Shown: positions 9,316 through 21,790 of the stretch, piece after piece
Position numbering within the stretch: the stretch's first letter is position 1
Layout of the letters: each line of letters begins with the position of its first letter
Source: Diphasiastrum complanatum
Taxonomy: Eukaryota; Streptophyta; Lycopodiopsida; Lycopodiales; Lycopodiaceae
Length of the DNA stretch: 64,000 nt
Reading direction: 5' to 3'
Assembly (NCBI GenBank): GCA_029204225.1
Contig: CM055096.1
Span: 7,435,965 to 7,499,964, forward strand
Position numbers and translations under genes: made by a program
The notes under the pieces: generated by a model
What the model saw: only the letters and a program-made list of their open reading frames with translations
Told to the model about the DNA's origin: nothing
The model's database searches: none

Positions 9316-12300
9316 AATTACAGTCTGAAATCATCCACAAACTCTAGCAGATAATTCATAAGTTTTCAAGTACAAATATCCTTAGAATCCAATTCCAAGG
9401 TATGATAATTCATTTAACTAGAATCTCTAGGAGAATCACTAAGATATAGAATGAAACTTTTCAAAATGAGAGAAATTCTCTAGGGATTGTGTGGACAATC
9501 TGGAACTAAAACATGTTTGGAATTTGAATCATTATCTATAAGTAGTACAATAAAAGGTCAAAAGTTACTAATTCCATTTTAATTGGAATAGAAGTAAGTT
9601 TGAACAGAATTTAAGTCTGAGAGTTATGTATTGGATATCTTAGTTTAAGTACTAGGATCAGAGAGGGGTTAATCAGTGGAGAAATTTTGTAATTAGAGGT
9701 CAGTGAGATTGGAAAACTGTTGAGAGTGAATTTTATTCGTCTCATAGATTTCCCGGATATGTTTTTTACTCAGAGAAATAGAAAATTTTTTGTAGTTGAG
9801 TTACAAGATCTCAGTGAGATATGTGAGTAACATATGTGGGTTCTGGAGGAATCTACCAGATAAAAATGTGTTTATGTACTGGGTCATAGTGAGATTATTT
9901 ACATATGTGCACGATTAATCTTGTATGAATCTATCGTGTATTCCTGGTTACTAGGGTTATTTGGTACATTTAACCTAGTCGGTGAACATAAACACGTGAT
10001 CAAGTATTGTTTTTACAGATACTTGCAAAATTAACGAATCTTTGGATTGGAGATTTATGGATTACCTGATAAATGGTTTGGATGAGGATCTAAATGTGGT
10101 GTCATAGTAGTATAATTGAGATCTGCACCTAGACATTTGAGATCTCTAAATCATTGGCAATTAACTTGAGTAGTTGATTATTCCAAGATGAAGTTAATTG
10201 GTACAACGATCAGTGTGATGTGGATTCATCAGGAACTGATGGTTTTGTATTATACGGCTTGTAAGACGCATGATTAGTGAATCATTTCGGTTCATCAGTT
10301 AAGATTGTGTGCATTGGATATACAGTATTCTTGGGATAGAGTATTCCTTAGTTAAGGAAGAGACTCAGCTCATTAGTGATTGTATCCCAGAGAGCTCAAA
10401 TGGATAACGAATCATAATGAATCCAAGAATAATAACTGAATTGATATTCATCAGGATTTTGGGTATCTAGATGTGATTCTAGATTGTAATCTAAAGTTTT
10501 TGTAGTTGAAGATGATTGTCATTTTTGTATGCGTTCAGTCTTTAATTACCAGTTATTTATAGACTTTGAATCTTGCACTTCAGTTTAAGATTCCTGGTAG
10601 AAAGTATTCCTAAATCCAGTATTTTCTTAATGGAAAGATTTTGGAATGACTCTTACTTTTTCTGAGTTATGTTAGACATATACTCCAGTATCTTGTAATT
10701 GATTAAGTATGATTTGGATTTCAAGAAATTATGATTGACAAATCATATGAATCTAAATATTTATGGTTGACGAATCATTAATAGATACTTAATTATTGTC
10801 AAAGGATTATAAGAAATTGTAATGATTCTTAAGTGTGATGATTAATTCTTGATCTATTATTTGAGTAAGAATTCAAATCAGTGTTTTGAATCTCTCTACT
10901 CCTGTATTTTATTTGAGAACCTATGGATCTCACATATATTCTCACAAAATAAGTATTTTAGTTGTGGATAATTGAATTTAACTAGTGGATGTTATTCTAC
11001 TACGCTTTATGGTCTGCAGAAGCTTGAGTACAGTTATTCATCTGACTGGATCTCCAGTTATCTTAGGAGACAGACAAGTCTATTTAAATGAATGAATGCT
11101 ATTTTTCTTGCATTTGGTGCTAGAAACAGGAGCATTTAACTCAAAAGAGTATCTGAGATACTCAGAGTTGAGTGTTTTTAAGGTATCTTGTCCGAAATTA
11201 CTTTCAGACCAAATCTCATTTCTATGCCATAGTTGGTTCTCTTCCAAAAACTATGCAACCAACAGATTCCCAATAGAATTTTATCCCACCACTTCACCCC
11301 TCCTTTTAAGGAAATTATAAATTTTCATAAAAGTTAACTGGAAAGATGATATATGAAAATATCTAAATCCTAGAAAAGTCAGTAATAAGTGCTTCCACTA
11401 AAGGATTCACCCTATTACACATTGGACTTTTCTTTCAAATATTTTCACTCTGAGTGATAGAGACTACTATTCCATTGAAATCCATTTATGCAACAGAGAT
11501 ATTCCATGGTTTAAGAAATTCAAACATTTTAACCTTAGAATTTATCTGAATTCCAAGTCTATTTACACAAGTAGTAATTTATATGACATAACAGTCTTTC
11601 AAAAGAATAACTTCATGTTGGAAAGAATTCATATAAACCACTCTGATATTTTATATTCGAGAAATTACTTTGAAGTAAAGGATTAATTAAGAAAGCAGAA
11701 AATAGATTTGAGGGCTTCGATTTTGTAAATAATGAGATACCCATATTGGGATCTAGATTAAACCTCAAAATTTCCCAAAATATCCCACATTTGATCAAAT
11801 GATTTTATTTTTCCCATATCGTGACTAGGTACTAAAACACACCATTGATCATCAGTTTTTTACAGTCCTAGTTTTCCCTTTCCAAAATTATTGATGTTCC
11901 ATACCATCAGCTTTTCCTTCCAGAAAACCCTTAACCGATATTCTAGAGATCCATTGATCATCTAGCTGTCCTACAATCCATATAGGATATTATCTCTTGT
12001 TCTCAAACACTGGAGAATCCATTTATTTGGATGACTGGCATGCCTATCAGATGGATACCCATAATGTACATCTGATTATCTGACTTAGACATAAGAATTA
12101 ACATGGTTCACTATTACACTCTGAACCTTTTTGGTTATTGACAAGCTTCGAAACCCTACTGATGCATCAAGTCTAGGGACAAGCTTCTGTCAACTAGCAG
12201 ATCCAATGTAATCCACGTATTAGATTCCACTTCTAAACCTCACAATTGACATCCAAAACCGCGGGTAACTCAATGGTTACAAAGATATAAGTTATAAATT

Positions 12301-14850
12301 CAACTGAATGAATTCTAACCACGAAATTAATAACCAGTATTAAGCAATTATTTACAGGAATTACCAAAATCTTAACTGCGAAATACATTTCCCGATCACA
12401 CTTACTATCTTTGATGTCCACTCTTCTTCCCTCCTTAGAATTTTCAGTGCCCTGAAAAGCTAAGGTACCAAGAAGACGTAACGACATTAGTAAATGTTTT
12501 AAAAAAACTAATTACTGTAGGAAAAAGTCCAAAATTTCATTTCTATCCCATACTTGGGATGAATATAATTCACCATAGGATTTTACTGGAAATGAAATCC
12601 GCTATGTAATTCCTATTATTACAAATTTCCAATAAAGTTGGACTACTTTTTCTTTTTATTGACTGGTTTGGCATTACTCCGCTAATATTGACAAAACCTA
12701 TCCAAACATAGAATATGAAATTACATGAATGTAAATCCCACAATAGGAATTCAGTAATTCTTGAACCGTATCTTGTCAGATTTGCTAACTAGATAAAGAA
12801 TACTATTGCCACTCATCCAGTCTGGTTATTTCATATTGTTTGACGATTTTAATTCAAATTGAACGAGTATCTTGCACAAACGTTCACTTGACTGATTTCT
12901 ATCGATCAACATCGATTAGAAAACCTATCAGACAAGTAACTGATTTCCAATTATCAAATGGAAATTCAACAAAAAAAAAAATCAAATTTTAACTTTCAAT
13001 CTAGAAGTTCTCAACTCCAAAGTTAAAAATGACAACACAGTAACAACTGTCGGCAATTCATTGTAGTTTCTTCTGTTAATTTTAACTTATCTATCACCGG
13101 GAAATAATTTAGACTTAGTGAAAACACTGTGATCAATTCTGACTGATAAACTCAGTTTAATCAATTCACTAATCTAAACTGATTCCATAGATAATGAAAA
13201 AATGACCAAAATTTTGATTTTTTTTGGAAAATTCAAAATTTGCTTTATTTTACGTAATTCGAAAATTCTGATGAAAATACTTTTAGTTTAAAAGACAATC
13301 GAAATCGAAAAAATTGAAACACTGTCCAATTCCTAATGTTACTAACCCAATGTCAAACTGGCATGCAACAGCACACTACATCAGTCATAAATGTCATTAC
13401 AATTTTTTTTACATAAACTTCAGTTTTACAGAATTTGTCAGCCATTGACACTAATTTGTGACCCAACTGTCAGAGCACATGCGTATGACCACTCAAATCG
13501 ATTGTAAATCCCTCATGCATGTCAGAATCACTCTGAGAATCAACACGCAACTAATCCATGCAAACACAGTACTACAAATTAGGAAAATGATTGGCATGCA
13601 ATCAGAACAATTCCAAATTTTGCCAATTTTACTAACAAAACTACAAAACTTCAAATGATCATAACTTTGGCTACAGGACACCAAATTGGGTGCTGTAAAG
13701 CTCAGTACAGAGGGAGACCAAGTGAACAAGATGCTTGCCAAATCAGCCTGCCACCTAAGTTCACACATGCGAGATCAGAACTGCCAGAAATCTGTAGTAG
13801 GGCGCACTTCCACAAGAAGGAATCATGCAAAAATGTGCAAACACCTCCCCAAGCTCAAAATTGATGCTACCAACAGTCTTAAACCATCAATTAGACTTTC
13901 ATGAAGCATTCATACTGATCCTAAGATGCAGTATAGGCTGAGAACGAAGATTTCTTGACTTGTAGAAGTCAAAATAGCTTCAAACTTGATGGAGACGGTG
14001 CATAAGCCACCAGCCATCAATTCACAGGTCTGATAGCTTGCTGGGAAGGTAAAAAGGAATGCTAATCAAGCAGTAATTAATTCCAAAATAATCTCCTTAT
14101 GGATTTGGAGAGATCCATCCCCCCAAAATCACAAAAAATGGTCATTTTTTTAAAACTTTTTTTGACTTCCCACAAGTTCAATTGCTGGAATTCTTGGTTC
14201 TAACTTCAAGGAAAGCTTCAAAAGACTTTGGTTCACATCTTTACAAGCTCTACATGGTGTTTTACATCCACCTACTATCCAACTTTATGAAAAACAAGCA
14301 AAAATGATGATTTTTGGCTATTTTCCGGTTTTTTCATCACAATAAAGTGGAAATTCATGACATACAACTCTTTCTCTAACACATGCAAACCAATTTACAG
14401 AATTACAACCATCTAATTGATCTGATCTTGCTGGATTTTGGTTCTTACTATCGATTTTGTGCCAAAAAGCATGAAAATCCAAGCAATTTTGACCAAAACA
14501 TAGCCTAGAATCCTAAATCATTGGAGAGAACCGGCATGCATCATTAATTTCATCATTAATGAACCCTAAAATGAAAGTACACTTGCTGGAAAATTCAGAT
14601 CTACCAAATATTTGATCTACAAAAGAAAAAGCTCCAAAAAAGCATCACAAATTGGCCTTCAAGGACAATTCTCCATAAAACCACCAAGAATCCCAAGAGT
14701 AATGGATCTTAGCAACATGCAAAATGAAACTGGAATAGTACACCCACTTGCACACTTGCTATCCACCTTGGAAGAGAATTCCCATGGATCCAATCCAAAA
14801 TTCCTACGAAAGGTAGCCCTTCTCCATGTTCTCCAATCTTTGTAAGCCTT
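9316..14850 (-). other. Internal region of the LTR element, no coding content seen
   Basis: About 5.5 kb of AT-rich DNA with only short open frames. I saw no zinc knuckle, protease, integrase, RT or RNase H motif on either strand. It is the internal domain of the LARD-like element between its PBS and the truncated 3' LTR. Confidence 0.6.
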
Positions 14851-14862
14851 GCTCTGATACCA
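14851..14862 (-). promoter_or_regulatory. Primer-binding site, initiator tRNA-Met type
   Basis: On the minus strand this reads TGGTATCAGAGC, the plant LTR-retrotransposon primer-binding site complementary to the 3' end of initiator tRNA-Met. It lies one base after the 5' LTR end. Confidence 0.92.
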
Positions 14863-14863
14863 C

Positions 14864-15365
14864 TATAAGGGAAGCTCCCTAAGATCCTGCTTACAAGATA
14901 ACACACAATGGAAAACACACTATGGAGCAACCACCCAACCAAGTAGAAGCAACCAATCAACTCTAGAAGCTTCACCTCCAAGCCAAGGAACAAGAGGCAT
15001 GAATGTAGAGTAAAACCCTGGCAATGAATCCATGATCACAATGAGGAGTATATATAGAGCCAAAAGCAATCTGGGCACATAGCCATGCATAGCCCTAAGT
15101 TCCCTATACATAGATTCACCTAGAATAGAGTCCTAAGCATGGACCACCTATTCATAGAATTGCTATTGATAACTCTACACATGCATACACTGTCTCATAC
15201 CTTGTCCAGACTCCATTTAGTGTGTTCTGGGCCTCACAAGGATATTAGTTACTTTTGAGTCACATCCAGTATGATGTGGCTTAACTAACAACTTGATTTA
15301 CTGGAGTACCGTGTATCCAAGACTAGGAGTATACTGAATCCTACTTACTGGCCATGGACATAACA
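14864..15365 (-). repeat. 5' LTR (about 502 bp)
   Basis: Bounded on the right by the target duplication (15366-15370) and on the left by the primer-binding site. It begins TGTTATGTCC on the minus strand. Its R/U5-proximal two thirds match the 3' LTR at 8974-9315. Confidence 0.88.
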
Positions 15366-15370
15366 CACAT
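15366..15370. repeat. Target-site duplication CACAT, right copy
   Basis: Identical to 8969-8973. The base-perfect duplication identifies the insertion as a simple LTR integration into the CACTA transposase. Confidence 0.9.
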
Positions 15371-16540
15371 CCATGTTCTTGGCCTTGTACTTTCATGGAA
15401 TCAATAGAGCCAATAACAAGTGTCCCATTTTTATACTCAACCATGGAGGTATATTATAATTAACGAGCACAACTGGCCATGTGGACCAAGTTGACGCTTG
15501 AACGCTAAAAGGATTTACGCCATCCATAGCTAGGCCAAATCTCAAATTACGAGGCTCATTTTTAAACTCGGGCCATTTGTCTTCAATATGTTTCCATGCA
15601 AGTGAGTCATTTGGTACTCGCATCACATCATCCGTAGATTGATTTTTTGCATGCCAAAGATTTACATCGAAATAAACGTTGCAATCGTGGGATAATTGAA
15701 AAATGTCATAACACTTTTTGTGGCACTTTATTCCCTGGTACGTCATCTCAATAACGTGAAGTATTACATGTTGGACATTGAAACTTTTCTGAATGCTCAC
15801 CTCTATATAGAACATGGTCTTATGGACATGCATGTATTGTGTCGTAATCCATCCCAAGCACGTTCATCATCTTTCGTGTGTTAGGTATCACTACGGTCAC
15901 TCCATTTGTATGTTGCTTGAAAGTTTAGAATAAGAATTGACGTAGCTAGTCTCGAAATGGATGCCCCTGGATACAAAGGAGTGTCCGCCTCCTTGCGCAA
16001 TAGAACCTCGTCTTCATCCATCTCAAATTGTTTGTGATCTTCATTTTCATTAGAAGATGCGTGCATAACATCATTCTCATTTGTTTCAAAGTAAGATTCA
16101 AACATGTTGTGCATTGCTTCATCGTGTTGTACCTCATCATCATCATCATTAGAATTAAGCTGATTACTCTTTTTTCCAATTGTGTTTGCCTCTTGAATTT
16201 GTTTTGTTCTTTGTTCTCTCATGTCTATCAAAAGTTGACGTTGATTGTAACTAAACACGGATGAATCAACTCCGTGGAATGGCATTCGATTTATTGGCTA
16301 CACACATGAAACAAATTCCATAAGTGACGTATGTAGATTGACGAATATTATAATAAAAAACAATCATATAAAGTTATCAAACCTCAACGTCTTCCAAATT
16401 CGATGGTTGACCTTCTTTTTGTCCAAACTTCCACAAATGATTTTCAACAATGCGTCTTTCATGCATCTTTTGCCCATCACACTTGATGCATGTGCGCCAT
16501 ATTTTATTTTGAAAATAATTTTTCTACGAGAAACAAAAAT
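15371..16540 (-). pseudogene. CACTA (Tnp2-family) transposase, N-terminal part
   Basis: Reading right to left: WRTCIKCDGQKMHERRIVENHLW (about 16420-16510) resembles the transposase-associated zinc-binding domain. An acidic linker (DDDDEV, DEDEV) follows. TPLYPGASISRLATSILILNF and YKWSD (15881-16285) match the TPLYPGCxxFSxLxxxxxLxxLKxxYxWSD segment. PEFKNEPRNLRFGLAMDGVNPF and STWPVVLVNYNIPPWL (15393-15857) are the most diagnostic Tnp2 block. A stop falls at LLALLIP, and the frame then continues KAKNMDV to the LTR insertion site. The coding information resumes at 8968. Confidence 0.88.
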
Positions 16541-17854
16541 CAATTACATGTCACTTTAGCACAATAGTTGAGGTTATGTAATAACAAAGTTTAACTTATA
16601 ATAACAAAGTCTTTATGAACAAGAAAACATGCATGTTTATTATTTACCCTGTTAACTTGAGTAGTGTCTTCAGCGCTAGACTGATCTGAATGTAATTCAT
16701 CTCCTTGTGATAAATTGCAATTTCGAATTTTGAGATGTGGATTGACGTAATAACTAATTAGGAATTCAAAACCATGTGCAATGTTGGATTTCAAAACAAA
16801 AAGCAATATTATATATACAAATCTAACTGAATTTATGATGTGCATAAAGCAATGCAATAAAGTATTGTCATTCATAATGGAATATCTTATTGAGTTTGCA
16901 TCTCTTTCATTAACTGGATGTTGATTTTCTATGTTGCAAAAGTTGTAGATTGTGTTGGCTAAAGATCAAGAGAATAGATTGGATCTTAATGATTCATAAT
17001 CTTTTAACTTTTGAGTATGATGCAATTCAACTAAGCTCTTCAAGTAGTATCCCTTGATCACCAACTACAATAGAGAGCAAAGACTGAAATGTTAGCCACA
17101 TAGTTGTATTACATAATTGGTAGTATAGACTTGAGACAAATATATACGGACCACAAGGGTCTGTCAGGGAGATTTTCCAACCAATCTAAATATCCCAATC
17201 ACAATCTGGGAGCAGATTGTAATGTCTGCACTGCAAATCATAGTAACTACCAACTGTCTTGTAAATAGGAAAACCAAGCCTGGGGAGCAGGATATTGGAT
17301 CCAGGAGTGCAAGAGCTTCAATGCAAAGTTGAATCGCTTGTGAGCATCCCACACTACCCCACCCTGTGTTGCATATCACAAGCTACCACACACACCTCAA
17401 ACTTGAACCTGGTTCAAGTCATGTTCTTACCATTATTACCAATATAAAATATGTAAAGCCATGTGAGAGTATTCCTAATCGCTAGTGTGACAAACTTGTA
17501 ACTCAAACTAAATTCAAATTGTGGAGGATGCTTTACAAATTAACCCAAAGTACAATAGCAACAAATAATAATTTCACAAATATCTCCCACCATTGTGGAT
17601 TTCAGTATAAGCATTGCTACATTGTAAGTAGCAAAACAATGGCCAAGACATTGTTTTTTTGATACACTTTAGCATGCTTCCAACGATGACTTTCATATAA
17701 AAAATTGGATGAATGCTTTCAAAAGAAAAATAATATAGCTTAATGTTTAACACTAAATTGTCTACATGTGGCAACTTTCTTTGAGTATTTTTTGGATATG
17801 AATAAAAAACAAATTGCAAGGGTTTTTTTGTAGAGCTAACTTTGGAGGCAAAAG
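16541..17854. other. Intergenic, CACTA 5' flank; nothing recognised
   Basis: AT-rich sequence with no recognisable gene. A CACTA 5' terminus should lie in or beyond this stretch, but I could not pick out the terminal motif or subterminal repeats with confidence. Confidence 0.5.
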
Positions 17855-18010
17855 TATGCCACTGGAAATAGCGATCTATTAGCAATGGATATTCACATCA
17901 TCAATGCAATTGGAAGTAGATAGATTCTACCTCTGAAAACAATGATCCATTAGCAATGGATATTGAAACCATCAATGCGATTGGCAGCAATAATGATTTC
18001 TGCCTTTGAA
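17855..18010. repeat. About 70-bp tandem units at the left edge of unit A
   Basis: Two degenerate copies of a unit containing GATCTATTAGCAATGGATAT and CATCAATGCG. The same unit in reverse complement is found at the right end of unit A (about 28342-28410), giving the unit short inverted termini. Unit B has three copies at its left edge. Confidence 0.85.
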
Positions 18011-18078
18011 TTACTATAGTAGCAGAGGTATTGCACTTCATAGATGTAATGGTCAGCTAAGAATTCTTGCTTCAAGGG

Positions 18079-18603
<525 letters not shown>

Positions 18604-18605
<2 letters not shown>

Positions 18606-19961
18606 TACTAGACTCTATTGAATTATATGTTTTTGTAAGTGTTAAAAATGCTTTTATAAATAAAAGTATTTAATGACCACAATTCAAAAATTTATAGCTG
18701 AAAATGTTTTTAACTCTTTGAGCTGATTCCAGCAAGTATATGCATGACAATACATTGAGCTTGGCAAAGAAAGATGTTCATTATTGAGGTTGAGCATCGA
18801 ATTCCAACAAAACACACATGCATGAACAACATATTCACTTTGAATTGTGGGCCGCCCATTAACAGACATTTGCAAACACAGATCGCCAACCCCCCCCCCC
18901 CGTCAACCTTTTTATTAAGATACTCCCTTTGCTATTGTTGAACATGATTAAATTTTGACCCCTACTATGGACAAGATGTGTGAGCTATGTTAGATATTCG
19001 AGATGTGAGATGTGCGAGATGTGCCATCATCCAAATCATCGGCTGCCACCTAGATCGGCCTCCATTGCCCATCAACGACAAACACTCTTTACTAGTGTAT
19101 ATATTGATTTTGATAGGAAACTGTTACCAAGAGTCATTGTAGCAACGATTCACATGAGATTGATATATTTTTTAAGTATAAAGGGGCCGCTGGACAATGG
19201 ATTCTGTCTGGCTAGAGATCTACTTTACCATCTATGGATTTTCTTACATAATGAGCATGATAACATCACGTTGATAGCTCCATCTTCAATTGTACCTGGC
19301 CACTATATGTTCAGTGAACCTTTGTTCAATCCTCCGGCTCTCTAAATATCAGAAGTAAATAAAGCATCTCAAACAATGCATGTGTCTATCTCAACGCTTC
19401 ACTAGTTGTTGCCTACTGCTCATAATGATGCTTGCATGGCGCTATGGTGATACTACCCATGGTAGATTAATATATATGTGCTCAAGATACTTGTTATGCA
19501 AACGATAATATCTCAATACAACTACAGATACTATATGAGGCTTCAATGATATTTTTTGCTTGTATGCAATAAGAACTTAGAGTACTCATAGTTTTTCGAA
19601 GATGATAATGTTCTAAACATGAATTGATGAAGGAACAAATGTATGATACTTTATATACGAACACTCATTGGTAGAAATGTTTCACATGTGATTGTTGATA
19701 AGTCTGTTACAAGACCATGATACTTTGTAAAGAAGATGCACTACCATTAATTTTTCACTTTCGGTGTTAATTCAATAGTATGAAAACAGAGTCTTGCTTG
19801 AAAATATTAGAAGATGGGTAGCTCACAAGAAGTCACTCACCTCGCATTCAAGTATGAAGTTCTATGATGCTATTTGGAAGGGTAGTGCACCCCATACTTC
19901 TAGTGAAAATGCAGCCTATATAAGTGAGTAAGATTAGACATCGAACTGCAGTCAGAATTAC
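18604..19961. other. P450 3' flank; no heme exon found
   Basis: No frame on the minus strand shows the PERF or heme-binding (FxxGxRxCxG) motif expected for the missing 3' exons of the P450. A C-run lies at about 18888-18901. A 121-codon plus-strand frame (18980-19345) is retained in both units but has no recognisable domain. Confidence 0.55.
18980..19345 (+). CDS. Unidentified 121-codon ORF conserved between units
   Basis: Starts MSYVRYSRCEMCEMCHHP and has a Cys/His-rich beginning. It is open in both units (48587-48952) with one amino-acid change (Tyr to His) and two silent changes that I could see. The duplication is so recent that conservation says little, and I do not recognise the protein. 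It may be non-coding DNA that happens to be open. Confidence 0.2.
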   Translation: MSYVRYSRCEMCEMCHHPNHRLPPRSASIAHQRQTLFTSVYIDFDRKLLPRVIVATIHMRLIYFLSIKGPLDNGFCLARDLLYHLWIFLHNEHDNITLIAPSSIVPGHYMFSEPLFNPPAL

Positions 19962-21355
19962 CTTACAGCCTCTGGGAATGGAGTATCCAGCGAATTCAAA
20001 ATCAACTTTGGCCTTTCGGAAACCTCCCTGTGCAGGAGGATACATCCTCAGCGTCTCTTGGAGCACTCTCCACGAGTATTTCATCTTTTTCAGATCTTCC
20101 CAATTCAGTCCTTCACCATCTTTCTTCTCACGCTTGATCTCCAATTGCTCTGCACACAAGCAGCAGCAGCATCATCACCATCATTCCAAAATGATGGACA
20201 ACTAATGAAAACGTTTGTGTAGGACATGTGAGCAATATGGTAGCGACAAAGATAATTTGATAACAACTCGTGATTAATCTAGAGTAGACACAAAGGAAAA
20301 CCTTTCAGCATCTGCTGGAGACTATCTGGATTTCGCGATAGAAACATGAGGGCTAGGGACAATGTGCTTGCAGTGGTTTCGTGGCCAGCAAACAGAAGAA
20401 ACAGAATGTTATCCTTCACTGCGTCATCTATCAGCAGATTGCCATTTCCATCGGGAGTGGTAAGCAAGGATGATAGCAAATCTTGATCTGGCGATGCCGT
20501 CCCGTCTTTCAGCTGCTTTTTCCGCTCTGCAATATATTTATCAAGCTCCTTATGAATGGCAAATCTACCCAATTTGGCTTTCCCGTACATAGTCCAGGGA
20601 AGATCAATAGGCAGCTGAAACAGGCCCGCAGACAAAGCCGCAAATGGCACAATTAGCTTTGTCTGCTCATTCTTATCATCTAGGCTCACGAACAAAGAGC
20701 AAGCCACTGAAAGAGTGAAGCGTCTCGTCAGAGGATGCACAACCACTTGGCTACGCCCCTCCCAGAAATTAGCTATATGCTTCTCAGCTACCTCGCATAC
20801 TTTGTCCACGTATCTCTGCAGCGCATCGGGGCAGAGAAAAGCCATGAGCACTCCTTTGGTATACTTGTGATCATCGCCAGTCAGCACGGAGATAGAATGC
20901 TTCCCCAGCAAAGCTACCGTATGGCTGGGCCATCTATTGAGCACTAGTGAATTCTCGCTTGTAAACAGAAACTTATTGCCAAAAGGAGGAGGCAAGCTGA
21001 TTGTCTCGTCGCCATATAGAGAAGTTCTGAATACTTCTCCATACCTCTCCTCTCTCACACCATAGAAATCCTTCAATCTGTTTTCCCTTTTCATCCTCAG
21101 AAACTCCAGAGTCTCTCCAATGATGGGGAAGCCCAATCTCCCAGGAGGCACACGATTTCTCTTTGGACTCCTCTTTGCCCAACATCTTCGGAGCGTTGCC
21201 CAAACTACAATGAAGGCTAGTGCTACAGCTACAGGAAGCAACAAAGAGCTCTGCCATGGATGCTCCATGGCTTCATGAGAGGAGTGTGCTGTAATGCCAT
21301 TGCTGCCGTTTTGTAACATCCCTAGTAGACCGATAAAAGGGTGATTCACCCCCAA
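19962..21355 (-). pseudogene. Cytochrome P450, CYP85 clan (CYP716-like), lacking heme exon; unit A
   Basis: Exon 1 is 21355-20302 and exon 2 is 20149-19962. The intron 20301-20150 has GT and AG ends, and the joined frame is 414 codons. Residues 38-55 form a membrane anchor, followed by basic residues and the proline hinge PPGRLGFPIIGETLEF (70-85). The I-helix oxygen-activation motif AGHETT is at 323-328 and ExxR reads ETLR at 383-386. The exon 2 text NWEDLKKMKYSW and GYSIPRGCK is typical of the CYP716/CYP725 group of terpenoid oxidases, and the family acts at the ER membrane. A GT follows Lys414, but no exon with PERF or the heme cysteine is visible down to the unit edge, so a working enzyme is unlikely. 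Met30 is an alternative start giving a more usual N-terminus. Confidence 0.88.
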
Positions 21356-21599
21356 GACCCGTGGCCATTGGAGACCTTGGGCTCATAGCCGCGTTTTCTT
21401 TTATTCTTTTCCTTTTTTAATTTTGGTTGCTAGGAACGTCACATCATGGAGGCACATCATGGAGGATCCATGAGCGCAAATCCTAGCTCTATGGAGTGGA
21501 TGTAATTAAGAGTTGGATAGATGTCGTGCATGTGGGTGCTTGGGAAAGTGGTCCCGTTGTTGCTAGCAAGAAAATGGAGTCAATGCAGACCCAAGAAAC

Positions 21600-21770
21600 T
21601 ACTTCAGTGCTCGTGAAAAAATGTCTCGGTGCTCACAAAAATCTTCTCTGCCCACGAAAATGATGCTGGTGTCCACGGAAAATTTGTGCTACCCCACAAC
21701 GGTGCCCGCAAAAATGGTGCATATGCTTGGGGGACAATGGCGCTTGTGCCCACGAATTTTTTTTCCCTTA
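21600..21770. repeat. Degenerate tandem repeat of a GTGCCCACGAAAATG-like unit
   Basis: Irregular repeats of about 22-30 bp, each containing variants of TGCTCACAAAAAT or TGCCCACGAAAAT. It lies just before the copia gag fragment, and the same array is found in unit B at 51329-51499. Confidence 0.6.
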
Positions 21771-21790
21771 GGCACCGCATCAACTAGTTC

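Larger units (their letters stand above)
8974..15365 (-). mobile_element. Non-coding LTR retrotransposon inserted in the CACTA transposase
   Basis: A minus-strand LTR element of about 6.4 kb. It has a 5' LTR (14864-15365), an adjoining primer-binding site (14851-14862), an internal region of about 5.5 kb without any recognisable gag or pol, a shortened 3' LTR (8974 to about 9315) and a 5-bp target duplication CACAT on both sides. On the minus strand the ends are TGTTATG... and ...CTTATA. The lack of coding sequence fits a large non-autonomous retrotransposon derivative (LARD). Confidence 0.85.

Noticed and set aside
9316-14850. Short frames (e.g. 11096-11320, 13493-13768, 14612-14845) inside the LTR element
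   Set aside because: Each is under 100 codons, has no recognised motif, and fits the expected random openings in AT-rich DNA.
14851-14862. Possible tRNA-Met gene near the TGGTATCAGAGC motif (also at 32841, 37158, 40248 and 61285)
   Set aside because: Only the 3'-end complement is present and each site adjoins an LTR end, so these are primer-binding sites.
20735-20947. Plus-strand frames opposite the P450 exon, and the same at 50464-50676 and in other frames at 20973-21257
   Set aside because: Antisense or off-frame shadows of the P450 exon, whose minus-strand frame has clear family motifs.
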